Assembly (NCBI GenBank): GCA_945643635.1
Contig: CALZFC010000092.1
Span: 287,501 to 351,500 of the forward strand
Direction: 5' to 3'
DNA from: Allodiplogaster sudhausi
Taxonomy: Eukaryota > Nematoda > Chromadorea > Rhabditida > Diplogasteridae
DNA: 64,000 nt
The position numbers were made by a program, and so were the translations under genes. The notes below the pieces were generated by a model. That model saw nothing but the letters and a program-made list of their open reading frames with translations, was not told the DNA's origin and did not search any database. This document shows positions 36,696 through 49,299 of this stretch, one piece after another. Each line of letters begins with the position of its first letter. Position 1 is the first letter of the stretch.

Positions 36696-37560
36696 AGAGA
36701 GGCAATCTCATTTTGCATGAACACCGTTTTATAAAAAACCGGACAATGAGGGCTGACTTTTTCTCCCATGTGGATTTTGCAGATGACCTGCGTAAATATT
36801 ATATCACAAAAGAGGAAATCTGCAGAGTCTGCCTGCCATTTCGAAGTTCCCGCGTAAAGTGTTGCTCACTCAAGACTCGTGCTAGAGAAATGCCACTTCT
36901 ACTTGGAATGGGAAAAGACTTGGGCCCGTGAGAGAAAGGGGGGATAGCTAGAGAGAGAGAGAAGAAGAAGAAGAGGGAGAGAGAAGGAAGAAATGGCCAA
37001 TTTCAGGACAGCCGCAACCACAACAAAGGCTTGCATTTCCGAGCGTGAGAGTTTAGCATTCTTTTTATTCTCAATTATAAATACCCTACTGGGAAAGCAC
37101 AAAGAAGCTGAAAATACGGTATCCTTGGAACATTTCTTTAAAAAAAACATTTATAAATTCAGCTATATAAACAATCAAAGCCGAATTCTTTTCTTTTCCT
37201 TTCTTGGTGTATAAATATGAGAAAGGGACAAATGATGGAGAGGTTTAGTCCCTGGATGATGCCCCTTTACATTCTCTCGCAAAATTCCTACCACAGTGCG
37301 CTGAATCTCACCATATCTCATGATCTATAAAGCAATTCAATTGTACATTCAAGAGAAATCCCAGCAATGTAACAACCAATGCGATGTTAGGAAGGGCAGC
37401 CAGCACTTTCTTCTCAGAAAAGTTGTTGTTAAAATAATATCACAATGTCATTCCAGTACTTTGCAAGCCCTTAGCATCTTACGGAAGATCCGAAGCATAT
37501 TGATCTACACATGATTTTTTCCCTCCCATCACCTTGTTCTTTCTTTAAGGGACACTCTCG
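35507..37560. other. Region upstream of tomosyn
   Basis: It should contain the missing tomosyn 5' exon(s) or promoter, but I could not pick them out. A minus-strand open stretch at about 36100-36260 (GSPGKGHKGQGTRKKKIKT) is non-repetitive but matches nothing I know. A (GATC)n run lies at about 36627-36655, followed by (GA)n at 36656-36693. Confidence 0.4.
36627..36693. repeat. (GATC)n followed by (GA)n
   Basis: About seven GATC tetranucleotides, a self-complementary unit, run directly into an almost pure GA dinucleotide tract. Confidence 0.9.
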
Positions 37561-37567
37561 CGTGCTT

Positions 37568-38143
37568 CCCTCCTTCTTTCTCTCCCTCTTTCCCTCCTTC
37601 TTCCTCTCCCTCTTTCCCTCCTTCTTTCTCTCCCTCTTTCCCTCCTTCTTTCTCTCCCTCTTTCCCTCCTTCTTTCTCTCCCTCTTTCCCTCCTTCTTTC
37701 TCTCCCTCTTTCCCTCCTTCTTTCTCTCCCTCTTTCCCTCCTTCTTTCTCTCCCTCTTTCCCTCCTTCTTTCTCTTCCTCTTTCCCTCCTTCTTTCTCTC
37801 CCTCTTTCCCTCCTTCTTTCTCTCCCTCTTTCCCTCCTTCTTTCTCTCCCTTTTTCCCTCCTTCTTTCTCTTCCTCTTTCCCTCCTTCTTTCTCTCACTC
37901 TTTCCCTCCTTCTTTCTCTCCCTCTTTCCCTCCTTCTTTCTCTCCCTCTTTCCCTCCTTCTTTCTCTCCCTCTTTCCCTCCTTCTTTCTCTCCCTCTTTC
38001 CCTCCTTCTTTCTCTCCCTCTTTCCCTCCTTCTTTCTCTCCCTCTTTCCCTCCTTCTTTCTCTCCCTCTTTCCCTCCTTCTTTCTCTCCCTCTTTCCCTC
38101 CTTCCTTCTCCCCCTCTTTCCCTCCATCTTTCTCTCTCTTTCT
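37568..38143. repeat. 24-bp minisatellite, 23 copies plus one degenerate
   Basis: The unit is ccctccttctttctct followed by ccctcttt. Twenty-three length-invariant units fill 37568-38119, and a diverged unit follows. Scattered single-base variants are present, for example at units 2, 10 and 13. Since 24 is divisible by three, both strands stay open with an 8-residue period (KEGKRERK on minus, FLSLFPSF on plus). The 212-235 codon frames across it are repeat artefacts. Confidence 0.95.
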
Positions 38144-38477
38144 CTCTAGTCAGTTTTGCAATTCTCCTCAAGTACATCGCATCCACTCGGCTGGCCTTCC
38201 TGCCATTTCCCGCAAGTCTAGCGCACCAATTTTTCCGGAGCTGTCGACGCATGCATCAGAGAGGTTTGAACGATAAAAGAAATGGAAAAGGGGAGAGAGT
38301 GAGGAGAGAAGTAGCGTGGGAAAAGAAGAGAACAGAGGGAGAGAGAGAGAGAGACGGACAAAAGCCGCATCCGAAAGAGTACTTCCTGCTGTTCCTGTGA
38401 GAGACTGCCACAAAGGACGGTGCTCGCAGACGCTTCTGCCGAATCTAATGCATAATAGCGCAAAGACAGAGAGAGAG

Positions 38478-38513
<36 letters not shown>

Positions 38514-40223
38514 TGAGAGACGGGGAGCGAGGGGGGAGAGATTGAAGTAGCATAGTGAAGAGGGTGAGAAAAATGAGTGAAACAGAAGGAAGGAAACTAG
38601 GTCTTTTCAAAAAGATAAAAAGACAACTAAACAGAAAGGATTCCCCGAGCGATACCCTGATTCAAAGTTCTTTTTTAGTCTACATAGAACAGAAGATATG
38701 AACATCACTTCGATAACCCGCCAAGCACCAGCTCTACTTCCCTCTCTCTCACCCTCCCACTTTCTCTCTCTCACTTTCTCTCTCGCTCTCTTTTCCCCCT
38801 CTCTCTATCTCTCGTTCACTCTTTCCCTTTCCTCTCTCCCCCTCTCTCTTCGGCCCTCTTTCCCTCTCTCTCTCTTTCTCTCGTTCTCTCTCTCTCCTGC
38901 TCTTCTCTCAATCGGCTCATCATTCTCCTGTCGCCTTCGATCCCCCCATTTCGGTCCATGTGAAAACCCATTCCGTTAGTCTTCCGATCTTGGCCCTAGA
39001 GCTGGGCCGTTTTTTGGTTTCGTTCCCGCACTAGAAAGGTTAGCCAATAGGCCGCCTGGGGGAGCAGATTGAGAAAGTGTATGGAGGCGAGAGAGGGAAA
39101 GAGAGTGAGAGAGCGAGAGAGCGAGAGCAGGATAGAGGGAGAGAGAGAAAGGGAAAAGGGTAGCGGATGCCCCATGCCATATCCCCTCCCTACGAGCCCC
39201 ACCCGTGTTTTCGTCGCTTTGCTATCGCATCGAAGCAGAGGCCAAATAAAGGAACCCTTCGGAGTCTGCAGCTCTTTTTTCCTCTTCCTTTCCCTGGCCT
39301 CGTTTTTATACTCCCTCTTTCCTTCTCCTTCCATGTTTGCCATATCCATAATATCTCAGCTCTCCCTTTCTTCTCCGTCTCTTCAGTCCAACCAACTCTC
39401 TTTTCTCCTACTCCAGTTGAATACAGGAACTCGAGATGGCTCCGTCTGATTTCTCCAACGGCAATGCCAACGCGTCCAGATCATATATAATAAGGCATCC
39501 AGAACGCCATGGTTGGCTGGATAAATTCAAATTTATATGCTAAGGAATCATAATTTAATGCTATTTGTTATCAGCTTCCTCAGCATGTCATTCTTCTCGT
39601 TCCATAACATATCTCTGCTTTATCTCTCTTTCTCTCTCTCTATCTTTCTCTCTCTCTCTCTCGCTCTCGCGCTCTCCCGCTCTCTATATCATGCAGTTCT
39701 GTTTTCACTCCGTCTTTCCCACTGACACAATCTCCGGCAGCCGCTAGTCCTTGGTTGTCATTTCTAATTCAATCGGAACATCTCCAAGGCACTCGGCAGC
39801 GGAAACTTCTCTGCATTACTGATTCCGTCATCAGAAATTCATTGCTTCATACCTAGAGCTCGGATTGGGGAAACGTTAACACAGTCACGTGCATAAAAGA
39901 AAAGACATGAAAAGAGAGAGAGAGAGCGAAGGAGAGAAAGAAAGAAAGAGTGAGAGAGATTGAGAGAGATACAGAGAGAGAGTGAGAGAGAGAGAGGGGT
40001 AATGAGGGAGACTCTTTGGACGGAGAAGCCCAGACGAGCAGTGCCTCTTCTGACAAGGCGGCAGTCCAATTTTATTAGCTTGTATGTAGCGAGGAGCTGG
40101 CGACTGGGCCGATGGGCTTCCCAAAAAAGGAAGGACAAAATGTAATGAGCAAAAGAGAGAGAGAGGAGAGAGAGAGAGAAAGAGAGCAGAGTAGAGAAGG
40201 AGAGAGAGAGAGCAGAGTAGAGA

Positions 40224-40264
<41 letters not shown>

Positions 40265-41239
40265 CAGAGTAGAGAAGGAGAGAGAGAGCAGAGTAGAGAA
40301 GGAGAGAGAGAAAGAGCTAACGACAAGCTTAAAAAAGAAACAAATCGGAGCACACGTTTCACAACACAATATGAAAATGGAAGAAGCTGCTATACATAAT
40401 GAAAAGGTCCCTAAAAGACTGACCTGAGGCATCGTTGATTGTATCCATAAACACTTTCTTTTTAATAATTAAACTAACTTGATGTTTTCAAGGCCTATGT
40501 ATGCAAATGATTACATTCATTGTAGTTGGTAAGAGCGGGAAAATACATGTGAGTTTGGGCAAAGTTCAATGTTACGCTTGAAGATCTCATCCACGGACAG
40601 AGTAGTGTTTGTCATGCCATCATTACTCTACGTCGTCTAATTCTCTTTCTTTCTCTCTCTAATACTCTTTCTATCTCTCATTCTCAGCATCTCTCTTTAC
40701 TTCCTCCAACTGACGCAAAAGCATCGGCAAATAGAGTGGAGATGCGCAATAAATTGTTTATGAAGAAGAAGAAGAAGAAGAAGAAGAAGAAGAAGAAGAA
40801 GAAGAAGAAGAAGAAGAAGAAGAAGAAGAAGAAGAAGAAGAAGAAGAAGAAGAAGAAGAAGAAGGAGGAGGAGGAGAGGAAGAAGGGCATTCCATTACAG
40901 TCTCATCAAACATCCTCGCAGAGACAAGCGGGCTACAACTTTTCTAGCTAGGCCTTTCTGAGAGACACCTCGATGTTTCTCTAGTTCACTTTCGTTATAT
41001 TCTGACAATGAGTCCTTTGTCACCCTCGAGGGTCGTGGAGCTCCTATGCGTAAGGAGTGAAAATTACAAATTTTTCCTTTCATCGATGGAGATCATAGCA
41101 GAACTACATAAGTGTACAAAGATTCAAGAGAAAAACGAAGTCGAGTATTTTAAAACAATTCGTCAAATATATGTTTAAACTTTAACGCTTACGAAGTATT
41201 AAAAAACATATATCTAATAAAAGAGAGTAGCGGACTGAC
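38144..41239. other. Repeat-rich region without a recognised gene
   Basis: Holds GA tracts at about 38340-38525 and 40150-40320, CT tracts at about 38740-38900 and 39620-39700, and a (GAA)n array. Two minus-strand stretches near 38480-38380 (QEQQEVLFRM) and 38270-38165 (SGKIGALDLREMAGRPAEWM) are non-repetitive and could be exons of the unassigned gene to the right, but I cannot link them by phase. Confidence 0.4.
40762..40878. repeat. (GAA)34 followed by (GGA)4
   Basis: 102 bp of uninterrupted GAA (40762-40863), then four GGA units. On the plus strand it reads as poly-lysine in one frame and poly-glutamate or poly-arginine in others. The flanks show no exon signals, so I do not read it as coding. 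Pure GAA/TTC runs of this kind can form triplex DNA. Confidence 0.95.
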
Positions 41240-42381
41240 CGTGCGCAGACTGCACAGCTCGGGCTCCAGACTCTCCTCCACGTCGATGCTCACCTGCATG
41301 GCATAAGGAATGATTTCCATACAACCATTCACACTCCTCCCCTCCGGTGATCGGATCGATGTTTGACAAAGAAAGAAGGAGAAATAGAGAAACACAGAAC
41401 GAGGGAGAGGAAAGAGAGAGAAATAGTGAGAGAAGGAGACAGGGACGGCGCATTTTCATCTTTTCTCTCACTCAGTCTGGGCTCTCTCCTTAGTGGTATC
41501 TATTTCCTCTTGCTTTCATCATATTTATCACGCATCCTGAATATTTTTTTCGCCATTGGGCCGCCAAAACAAATTTCGCCGCCTAAAACGGCCCTGAACA
41601 AGCAAAAAAGCAATAACAACGGTCCCAAGAAAGCTTCAGAATTACTTTTTGGTGAATGAAGCTTGAAAAGAGATACAAATAAAAAAAACATGATAACTAT
41701 GCATAGCAATAAGTGGCGTGATTTATTGCACTAATTGGAAGGCAGAGAATCAGAGCAGACAAACAGAAAAAACTAAAGAATTCCACAAACATCCAAAATT
41801 CCAGAACTTACATATTGTTAAGTTCAATTTTACAAAACTATTGAGGATGCCGGGCAAACTGATATAAATTTAAACTAATTCAATCCTTAAGTTAATTAAG
41901 AACAATCTCAAGTTCGTACTCCTTTGCATATAATACTAATAAGAACTTTACGAAAATGATTACAAGAAACTATAAAATAGGATAAAGTTGAGAACAAAAA
42001 AAATATATGACTTTGAAGTATAAAAGAGATAAGAAAGATGACCTCGTTCTTGCCGTGGAGAAGCTTGAAGCCGTCAGCGAAGGCATTTTGGAATCTCTTC
42101 TTCGCACGCTCCATAGCCTTCCGACAAGATGCACGGCCACTGTTCAGGCGGGCATCCAAAGAGTTGAGACCTGCAGAGAGAGCGAGAGAGAGAAGGAGAG
42201 AGAGAGATGGAGAGAGAGAGAGCGAGAGAGAGGGAGGGAGAGAGAGAGAGAGGATGGGAAGTGATCGAGAAAGAAACGAGAAGGAAGAGGTCTAAGATGA
42301 GTACGCCTAATCGGCAGAAACAAAAAAAGCGGTCAATTTAAGTGCTGAGATAAGCAAGAAACGACGTGGGAGCGGAAGAGC

Positions 42382-42419
<38 letters not shown>

Positions 42420-42767
42420 CATGAGAGAAAGAGAGACAGACATATAACGAGAGAAAGCAAGGAATAATGGGCAATTTGGATGACGAGAGGAACAAGAGAT
42501 ATGGGCTGGGAGAAAGCGGATAAAGCGCGAGTACAAAATCTGAAGAGGAAGAACAAAGGGGAGATAAAAGGGAGATTATCACACGAAGGAGAAAAGTGAG
42601 GGAGGCAGTAACATTAGTTCACGTTGAAAGTATTGAAAAAAAAATGCTGGAGGGGTGGGGAGATTTATCAGAAGCAATGTAGAATGAAGGAGCGGAAACG
42701 GAGGAGTCTGCTTACAGAAGCCGTTTGCTTCGCCATGGAGAATGGTCCAGATTTTATGGCCAGTGCT
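41240..42767 (-). CDS. Unassigned gene, three phase-matched exons
   Basis: Three minus-strand segments with good acceptor and donor edges and matching phases: 42767-42716 (STGHKIWTILHGEANGF), 42170-42043 (begins LNSLDARLNSGRASCRKA, then a basic helical stretch KKRFQNAFADGFKLLHG) and 41293-41240 (VSIDVEESLEPELCSLRT). The 42716/42170 junction rebuilds a Cys codon and the 42043/41293 junction is phase 0. Codon makeup is ordinary, unlike the repeats around it. Other candidate exons upstream are near 43190-43090 (RDRPIFLASVHVPLDMLFM) and 44930-44870 (LESALGLLGSESSPRVIMG), neither proven. I do not recognise the family. It lies upstream of tomosyn on the same strand, so far-upstream exons of that gene cannot be excluded, although nothing like this is known in tomosyn. 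Confidence 0.45.
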
Positions 42768-42950
42768 CTATAGGGCAGAGAGAACGAGAGACAACAAGAG
42801 AGACAGAGAGAGAGAGAGAGAGAAGGAGATAGAGAAGATAAGACGTTAAAATAGCCATGAAAAATAGGAAGAAGAGAAAGCGAGAAATATAGCATCAAAA
42901 GACATCGGCGAACAATAGAAGCGAGCGGATGAGGTAGTGTCCCTTGCCTC

Positions 42951-42996
<46 letters not shown>

Positions 42997-43424
42997 CCTT
43001 CTCTCTATCTGTGTCTCTCTTTCTCTCTCACTCTTCCCATTGCCTTTTTTCACCACCCAACCACCAGTCGTATGCCTGTCCGGTGGTGGTTTGTCGAGAA
43101 AGGCAACAGAGACCAAGCACGCCCATGAACAACATGTCGAGAGGAACGTGGACGGAAGCCAGGAAAATGGGGCGGTCGCGCATTTGCGGATGCCCATCGC
43201 TCTCTTTCTCTGCCACTCTCGCCCTTCTCTCGCTCTCCGCTCTCTCCCTCCCTTTTATCCCTACGTAAGGGCTGCATGGAGAAAGATGGAGGGGGAGCCA
43301 GCAGAGAATCTTAATAGAAGAAATAGTGAGAAATGAAGAAATATACAAAGTGCATAGACATATGCCAGAAAGAAAAAGACGCGAACTCCCTGACCGTGGG
43401 AGCATCCTCTCACTCCCCCCCCCA

Positions 43425-43467
<43 letters not shown>

Positions 43468-43945
43468 GCTGTCTCCTTTCGCCTGGATAGAATGTCGCTC
43501 ACTTGTGTTGCGCATGCATGCACTTTTGCATGGGAGTGATGACAAGGAGTCTGAAAAAGATGAGAGGGCTAGAGATGAAAATGAACAGAAAAAGAATAAG
43601 GAATGAGAAAAACAGAATAGTTCCATGCATGAACGAACACATAAAAAAATAAAATAAAAAAGGTATCTACACACTACTTATTTATGTAAAAGTAAGCAGT
43701 AAATTTTTTGTGTTGGTGCATTTTCTGGTTGAGTGTTCAACACAAGCATCAATCATCAATCAAGCTGACCCAATGAACTTCCGACACCCGATTGCACTCC
43801 AGGGGAATCAATGATCTTCCTCGCAAGCACTAGTCACTCCCGTTTTTAGTTTCAAGGTCTCATGATATCAACCATGCGCGCGTGTTGTGGAAGGACAAGA
43901 AAACGGCCCCACACGCGAAACTCTCGCAGTTGGGTCCTCTATCGT

Positions 43946-43992
<47 letters not shown>

Positions 43993-44372
43993 ATCCCTCT
44001 CCCTCTCTCTCTCTCTCGCTTTTCCTCCATTTCTTCAACTATTCCTCTTCGAAGTCAGTCATTCCTTCTCTTAGCTGTCGCAGCTCACTTGAAAGATGAA
44101 GTTTCAAATGCACGGAAAACGATTATTCAATTATTAGATAAGAATTCCAGTAATTAGTTTTGAAAAGTTCATCTCCGTGGATGTTCATTTTGGTGCTTTC
44201 GTGTTCGTTTCTCAGAAGGGTCGGATGTAACAGAAGAAGTGGAGAAGGTCATCGACAACTTTGCCCCGCAGGCAAAAGGCCACCGGAGAGAGCGAGACAG
44301 AGTGACGTGCACAATTTAGACGAGAGTGAAGGAAAGAGAGGAAAGAGGAGAGAGAGAGAGAAGAGAGAGAGA

Positions 44373-44413
<41 letters not shown>

Positions 44414-44619
44414 CAATGAACAGAGGGAGCGAGGTCCTGGCTGGGTCAAGAAAAATGAGTTACATAATGTACTTTTAAACAGAATAAGCAAGCGGTAAAA
44501 AGCCAGTTCTAGATCCGAGAAAAAATTAGAAGAAACCAGGTTGGAAAGGCACTCGTGTTGCATTGTCAAGAAGAATAGAGAGAGTGAAACGGAGGGAGTC
44601 AGAGAGTCAGAGAGCGAGA

Positions 44620-44664
<45 letters not shown>

Positions 44665-45259
44665 GAAGGAAGACAGAGAGCGAGAGGCAGAAGGGAAAGA
44701 ATTCCGGTGCGTTCCGCATCCTGCCTCGTTCTTTTCATTCTCTAACCGTCATTATCCCTGTCTTTCTCGTCGGCATTTCATTCTCTCTTGCTCTCACTCC
44801 TCTCTCTCTTTCTCGCTCTCACCTCACCTCTCTCTCTCTCTCTCTCTCTCAGCTGCCACGAAGCCCATAATGACACGAGGCGAGCTCTCACTACCCAAGA
44901 GGCCTAACGCCGACTCGAGTCCCTAAAAGGAGTGCCTAAGAGGGACGGTGGGTTGGGTGGCAGAAAAAATAAAAGACGACGAACAATGCATAATATAAGG
45001 AATATAGAAATGAAAGATGAAGTCGTGGAAGAAAAATATCATTTTATGGCAAATTAAGACTACTTTGGCTGCTACTTTGGCTACTAGGAATTGAGACAGA
45101 GGGAGAGAAATCAGTAGATGAACCGAGTTGAGAAAGCTAGGAAAAGTGTGGCAGGACAAATTCCCAGGGCTCAGGAAAAGGTGGACGACTCCCACGCAAG
45201 AAGAATGGACTCACGCGGCCATACAAGGAGAACGAGAGAGAGAGAGAGAGAGAGAGAGA

Positions 45260-45309
<50 letters not shown>

Positions 45310-45505
45310 GAGAGGAAGAGAGAGAGAAAGAGTGTGAGAAAAAGAGAGAAAGAGAGAGAGAATAAAAGAGAAAATGAGAGAGAAAGAGAGAAAAAGAGAG
45401 AAGGACAGAAAAAGAGAGAGAGAGAAAGAGAGAAAGAGAGAGAGAAGGAGAGAGAGAGAAAAAGACAGAGAGAGGGAAAGAGAGAAAGCAAGAGAGAGAG
45501 AGGGG

Positions 45506-45547
<42 letters not shown>

Positions 45548-46600
45548 CGGAAAGAACGTAAAGAAAAGGTGATTAACACTCAATTCAGAGAATGCTTATC
45601 CGTATCATAATGTGAAAGGGGAAAAACAGTAGAAATACATACATACAGACAGGAAATTACGATGTTTTAACACTTTTTTTAAAATTCCCACTAGAAAGTA
45701 TTGCCAATAAAAGAAAAGGAGAGAAAGTCGTGGATCTCAGAAGGTGGAGATTGCCAAGAAGTAGATATATAATAAGCGGCTTAAAATTATTCTGAGCTTG
45801 CTGAGAAGGGAAATCTCACTCCTTTCATGTAGAAGTTCAATGTCATGCGATTGTTTGTTCAGAAATGGAGTCCGCACATCATCTAAAGACGATTATACAA
45901 GTATCCAGTGCAAGGGGGAATGCTACGCAATGGCTGGCAAATCTTTTGACAACCACAATGTAACTTACAACGTTCCACATACAAACATAGACTCAAACAA
46001 TATTTTCATGACAATAGCTTATAAGAATTAATCCCGAATTCAAAAGGCTAGAAATTTTGAGCATAAATCCATACATAAAGTTAAGGTTTTGCCCTAATTT
46101 AACGAAAGTAAATATTTTTTCTTGCCTTATATTCTCATGCCTTATTCATTTTGTATCCCACCGTTCGCAATATGCATATTTACAAGACTTGAAGGCGGAG
46201 AGAAAAGTGGAAGAAGATGGGAAGTGAGAAGAGAGAGCGAGAGAGCAGGCCATCTCTAGAGAGCACGGAAAAGAGACGAATCAAGCTGGCTTCTTCATGT
46301 ATGGATTTACGTTTGTGTGTTTGTGGGTGCACTTGGAATGCGAGAACTGATGGCTGCCATCACAAAGAGGGAGGGGTCGCAGAGTTATGGAGAGAGGGAG
46401 AGAGATGGATGGAGAGAGAGAGAGACAGTGAGATGTGGGGAGGGTAAGAGACGGAATAGAGAAAGAAAGAGTGAGGTAGAGATAGAAGGGGAACGGAGAG
46501 ACATCGAGAGAGGCATATGGAAAAATAAGCTTTTGTAAGCAGTAAAAGTCCTGAGACAGCAAGAAAGAAGTGAAAGAACAATCATCTTGCGAACTCGTTG
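42768..46600. other. Repeat-rich region, scattered candidate exons
   Basis: Dominated by CT tracts (42953-43030, 43430-43470, 43950-44020, 44795-44850) and GA tracts (42385-42440 just to the left, 44345-44410, 44620-44670, 45235-45545). Candidate exons on the minus strand are noted under the unassigned gene. On the plus strand, 44210-44290 (VTEEVEKVIDNFAPQAKG) is open and non-repetitive, but I cannot assign it. Confidence 0.35.
45232..45546 (+). repeat. Long interrupted (GA)n tract
   Basis: More than 300 bp of nearly unbroken purine on the plus strand, made of GA runs with AAGA, GGAA and GAAA interruptions. It creates Arg/Glu-rich plus frames and Ser/Leu-rich minus frames that are not genes. 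Confidence 0.95.
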
Positions 46601-46649
46601 AGGACTAAAGAATAAAATAAAACGGACCAAGGAAGCTAAACAAGCTGCC

Positions 46650-46890
46650 ACGAGGTGCCGCCGCTGCCTCGGGAATAGCAGAGGGCGTTGGGCTTCGAGT
46701 CACTTCAGGGATCGGCGGAATCGGAATAGGGATCGGGATCTGACTCTGCCCCGGACTCGGCAGCATAAGAAAGGCCTCGAAGACGGTGTCATCCGCCCCT
46801 TCTTCGTCCCTCTCTCCCAGCTCATCCTCTTCCTCTTCTCCTTGCTTCTCCACAACGAGCGGCTCCTCTGGCAACTCTTCGGATGGCCGC
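46650..46890 (-). other. Possible exon, acidic then proline-rich
   Basis: An open minus-strand stretch with an acidic run (EKQGEEEEDELGERDEEG) followed by a Pro/Ile/Ser section (GQSQIPIPIPIPPIPE). The composition is low-complexity but not from a simple repeat. The opposite strand is also open here, so strand and reality are both uncertain. Confidence 0.25.
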
Positions 46891-47178
46891 ATTCATGGAT
46901 CGGAGCAGGGAATGGCTGGCACTTTGCCAGGAATCGGCCTGGCTTGGATTGGAGGGGAGAAGCCACGAGATGATGACAGTTATATTGAAGGTGTATATGT
47001 CATCCCTCGAGGGAGGGAGATGCTGCCTGCTGGCAGGGATAGAGGAGGGGAGGTGATGCCTGGCATCTCTTGACTATCCTCCCTCTCTCTCCTTCTCCCT
47101 CTCTCTCTCTCCGTCTCTCTCTCTCTCTCTCTTTCTCTGTTACTTTCCTTCTCTCTCCTTTACTCTCTTTTCCTCCAA

Positions 47179-47615
47179 GCACACGCCGTCGCATCCTGAT
47201 TCCGGTAGAGGAGGCCTTTCCACGCCTTTCCATCCGGGCGAGAGAGCACGAGGAAGTGAGAGAGTGGCCAGACATACAGGTAGGGCCAGAGTGCCAATGG
47301 AGTGTGAAGAGAGCACAGCTGTCGAGAGTTAGAAAAGAATATGAGGAGAGGATGGCAGAGATTGAGAGGAAGCTCCTTGATGGAACAGACATGCACAGGT
47401 ATGTATTTCCAAAACGAAAGGTGCAAAAAGCGAAAAGTCCATCTCTCTAGAAAAAAGGATATGTATGCCTGGGAACGGGTGAAGTATCCAATCAGTGGTA
47501 AGGTGATATCCATTCCTAATTAACAACAGGTTTCTGCGAGCAGTGGATGCTGAATCTACACGAACTTTACGGATTTCAGCTAGTGGCTCGAGCAATCTCT
47601 TCGCCTATTCTTTTC
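47179..47615 (+). CDS. Two-exon fragment of an unassigned plus-strand gene
   Basis: Exon 47179-47398 follows a CT-rich tract and an AG (tcctccaag) and ends at a good donor (cacag/gtatgt). It encodes a charged, helix-like peptide (SRVRKEYEERMAEIERKLLD). A second exon from 47528 (after acaacag) continues in matching phase with HRFLRAVDAESTRTLRIS and reads on for some 20 more codons. I do not recognise the family and see no start codon; an upstream open stretch at about 46900-47050 is out of phase with it unless another exon intervenes. Confidence 0.35.
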
Positions 47616-47699
47616 GTGTAATTTTATACCCTCGGAAGGGCGATTCGCAATACTCTACATTCATATGTAGATGGATCAGGGTTAAAAAAGATACATATG

Positions 47700-49265
47700 T
47701 GAAAATGGAACAATGTACATAATCTGGACGACGCGAAATCAAGCTTGTGAGTTCACTCAAAAGGAGAAATTAACTGTTCCGTTTTAGAGGCCCATAAAAT
47801 ATTTTTCTTCATGTGTCACTCATGGTATTTTACCAAGTTAGTCATCTATTTGGGCATTCAACCTTACAACCATCTCTTCGTCTAACATCTCTCGCTTATA
47901 CCATTTCCTCTTCCTCTCTATCTCCCTCTCTTTCTCTCTCTCTTCCTCTCTCTCTCTCCTCTCTCTTCCTCTTCTTCTCTACATACCTCTCTCTCACTCT
48001 CTTACTAATGTGGTAATTGGCTGCAAACATGAAGTCTTTCATTTTGTCACATTTCTTCTGCGAAGCATCTCCCAAGTGACGTCACAAGATGCAGACGTCA
48101 CGCTCTAGAAAAGTAAGCGAGATACAGAGAAGTTTTGGAGTAATAGAGATAGGAAGAGAGTCTCTGCGCAGTGGCAGATCCTCGTTCTTTTACTCACTCA
48201 AACTGTTCCTTTCTTGCTCTCTCTCTCACTCTCTCTCTCACTTCACTCTATTTCTCTGGCTCTCCTGCTCCCTCTCCCTTTATCTTTTTCAACTCTATCG
48301 CATACATACTTACTCATATTCGTAGCAAGATATGATGCATTTCGGAAAATAGGATATCGTGACATCTTTAAATACTGAAAATTTACTGGATCCTTTTTTT
48401 CCTTCAGTTAGATCTCCTTCAACAGTAGTATCACATAAATTAAACAATAAAATAATAATGGGGCCACAAGTACAGCTTGGAGATGATTTTCAAGTCAAAT
48501 TAATAAATAAAAGTGCGAGATTTCAAATAATTAAGTTAAAGAGTTAATAGCCAAGTAATATGATGAAGCAAATAACCTAGAAAGGTGAAATATGTTTAAG
48601 AACCCGAGGAAATAGAGATAAGGTTAACGAAGTAGGATTGGAACTGGGAAGGAGTGATCTCGGACTCTGCAGATATTGAAAATACGGAGAGAAAGAGAAC
48701 TACTGGAAAAGGAACAAGGAAGGGGATAACCCTATTTGAACGCGCTTTTTATTCATCTCGTAGCAAATCTTCGAGGAGAGACGAAGGATTGAGGAAGCCT
48801 GCGTGCAAAGGATGGAAAGTGCAGATATCGGAGAGGTCGAGAGTCAGATTGAGAGAGAGTGAGAAAGAGAGAGAATGAAAGAAAGGAGAGAGAGAGAGAG
48901 TGAAAGAAAGAGAGAGAAGGAGAGAGTCGGAAAAAGTGGAATATGTGAAGACAATTATGAGAATGCTCGAGCTTGAAATTGGAAACAATGAAGGATGATA
49001 TACATACATAGATACAACAAAGGATAACGCGCATCTGTGGAAGAAATCTCCTATAGCCACTCCAATATTAGCCCTATCTCATTCTCTCTCTTATTCTCTC
49101 GATCTCTCTCTCGCTCACTATCCTCTCTGTATTATTTTTCTCCAGTTTCATTTCAAATAGCTAGACAAGGAAAAGTTGGCCGGGAATGGCATGTCACAGC
49201 CTCTGTCGACGATGAACGACCAGCGAAAACACGAACACGCACTCAGGCGAGGGCGAGATAGAGAA

Positions 49266-49299
<34 letters not shown>

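Noticed and set aside
37471..38252. Lys/Arg/Glu-rich minus frames and a Phe/Leu/Ser plus frame of 212-235 codons
   Set aside because: They follow the 24-bp repeat exactly and exist on both strands at once, with no non-repeat protein sequence attached.
40684..40951. Poly-lysine and poly-phenylalanine frames
   Set aside because: Direct translation of the GAA array, without start context or splice signals.
45118..45610. Arg/Glu-rich plus frame and Ser/Leu-rich minus frames around 100-150 codons
   Set aside because: Products of the GA tract, open in several frames of both strands.
45798..46031. Cys-containing 77-codon plus frame, briefly considered as a small secreted peptide
   Set aside because: No signal peptide pattern, no exon signals and AT-rich codon makeup like the flanking non-coding DNA.
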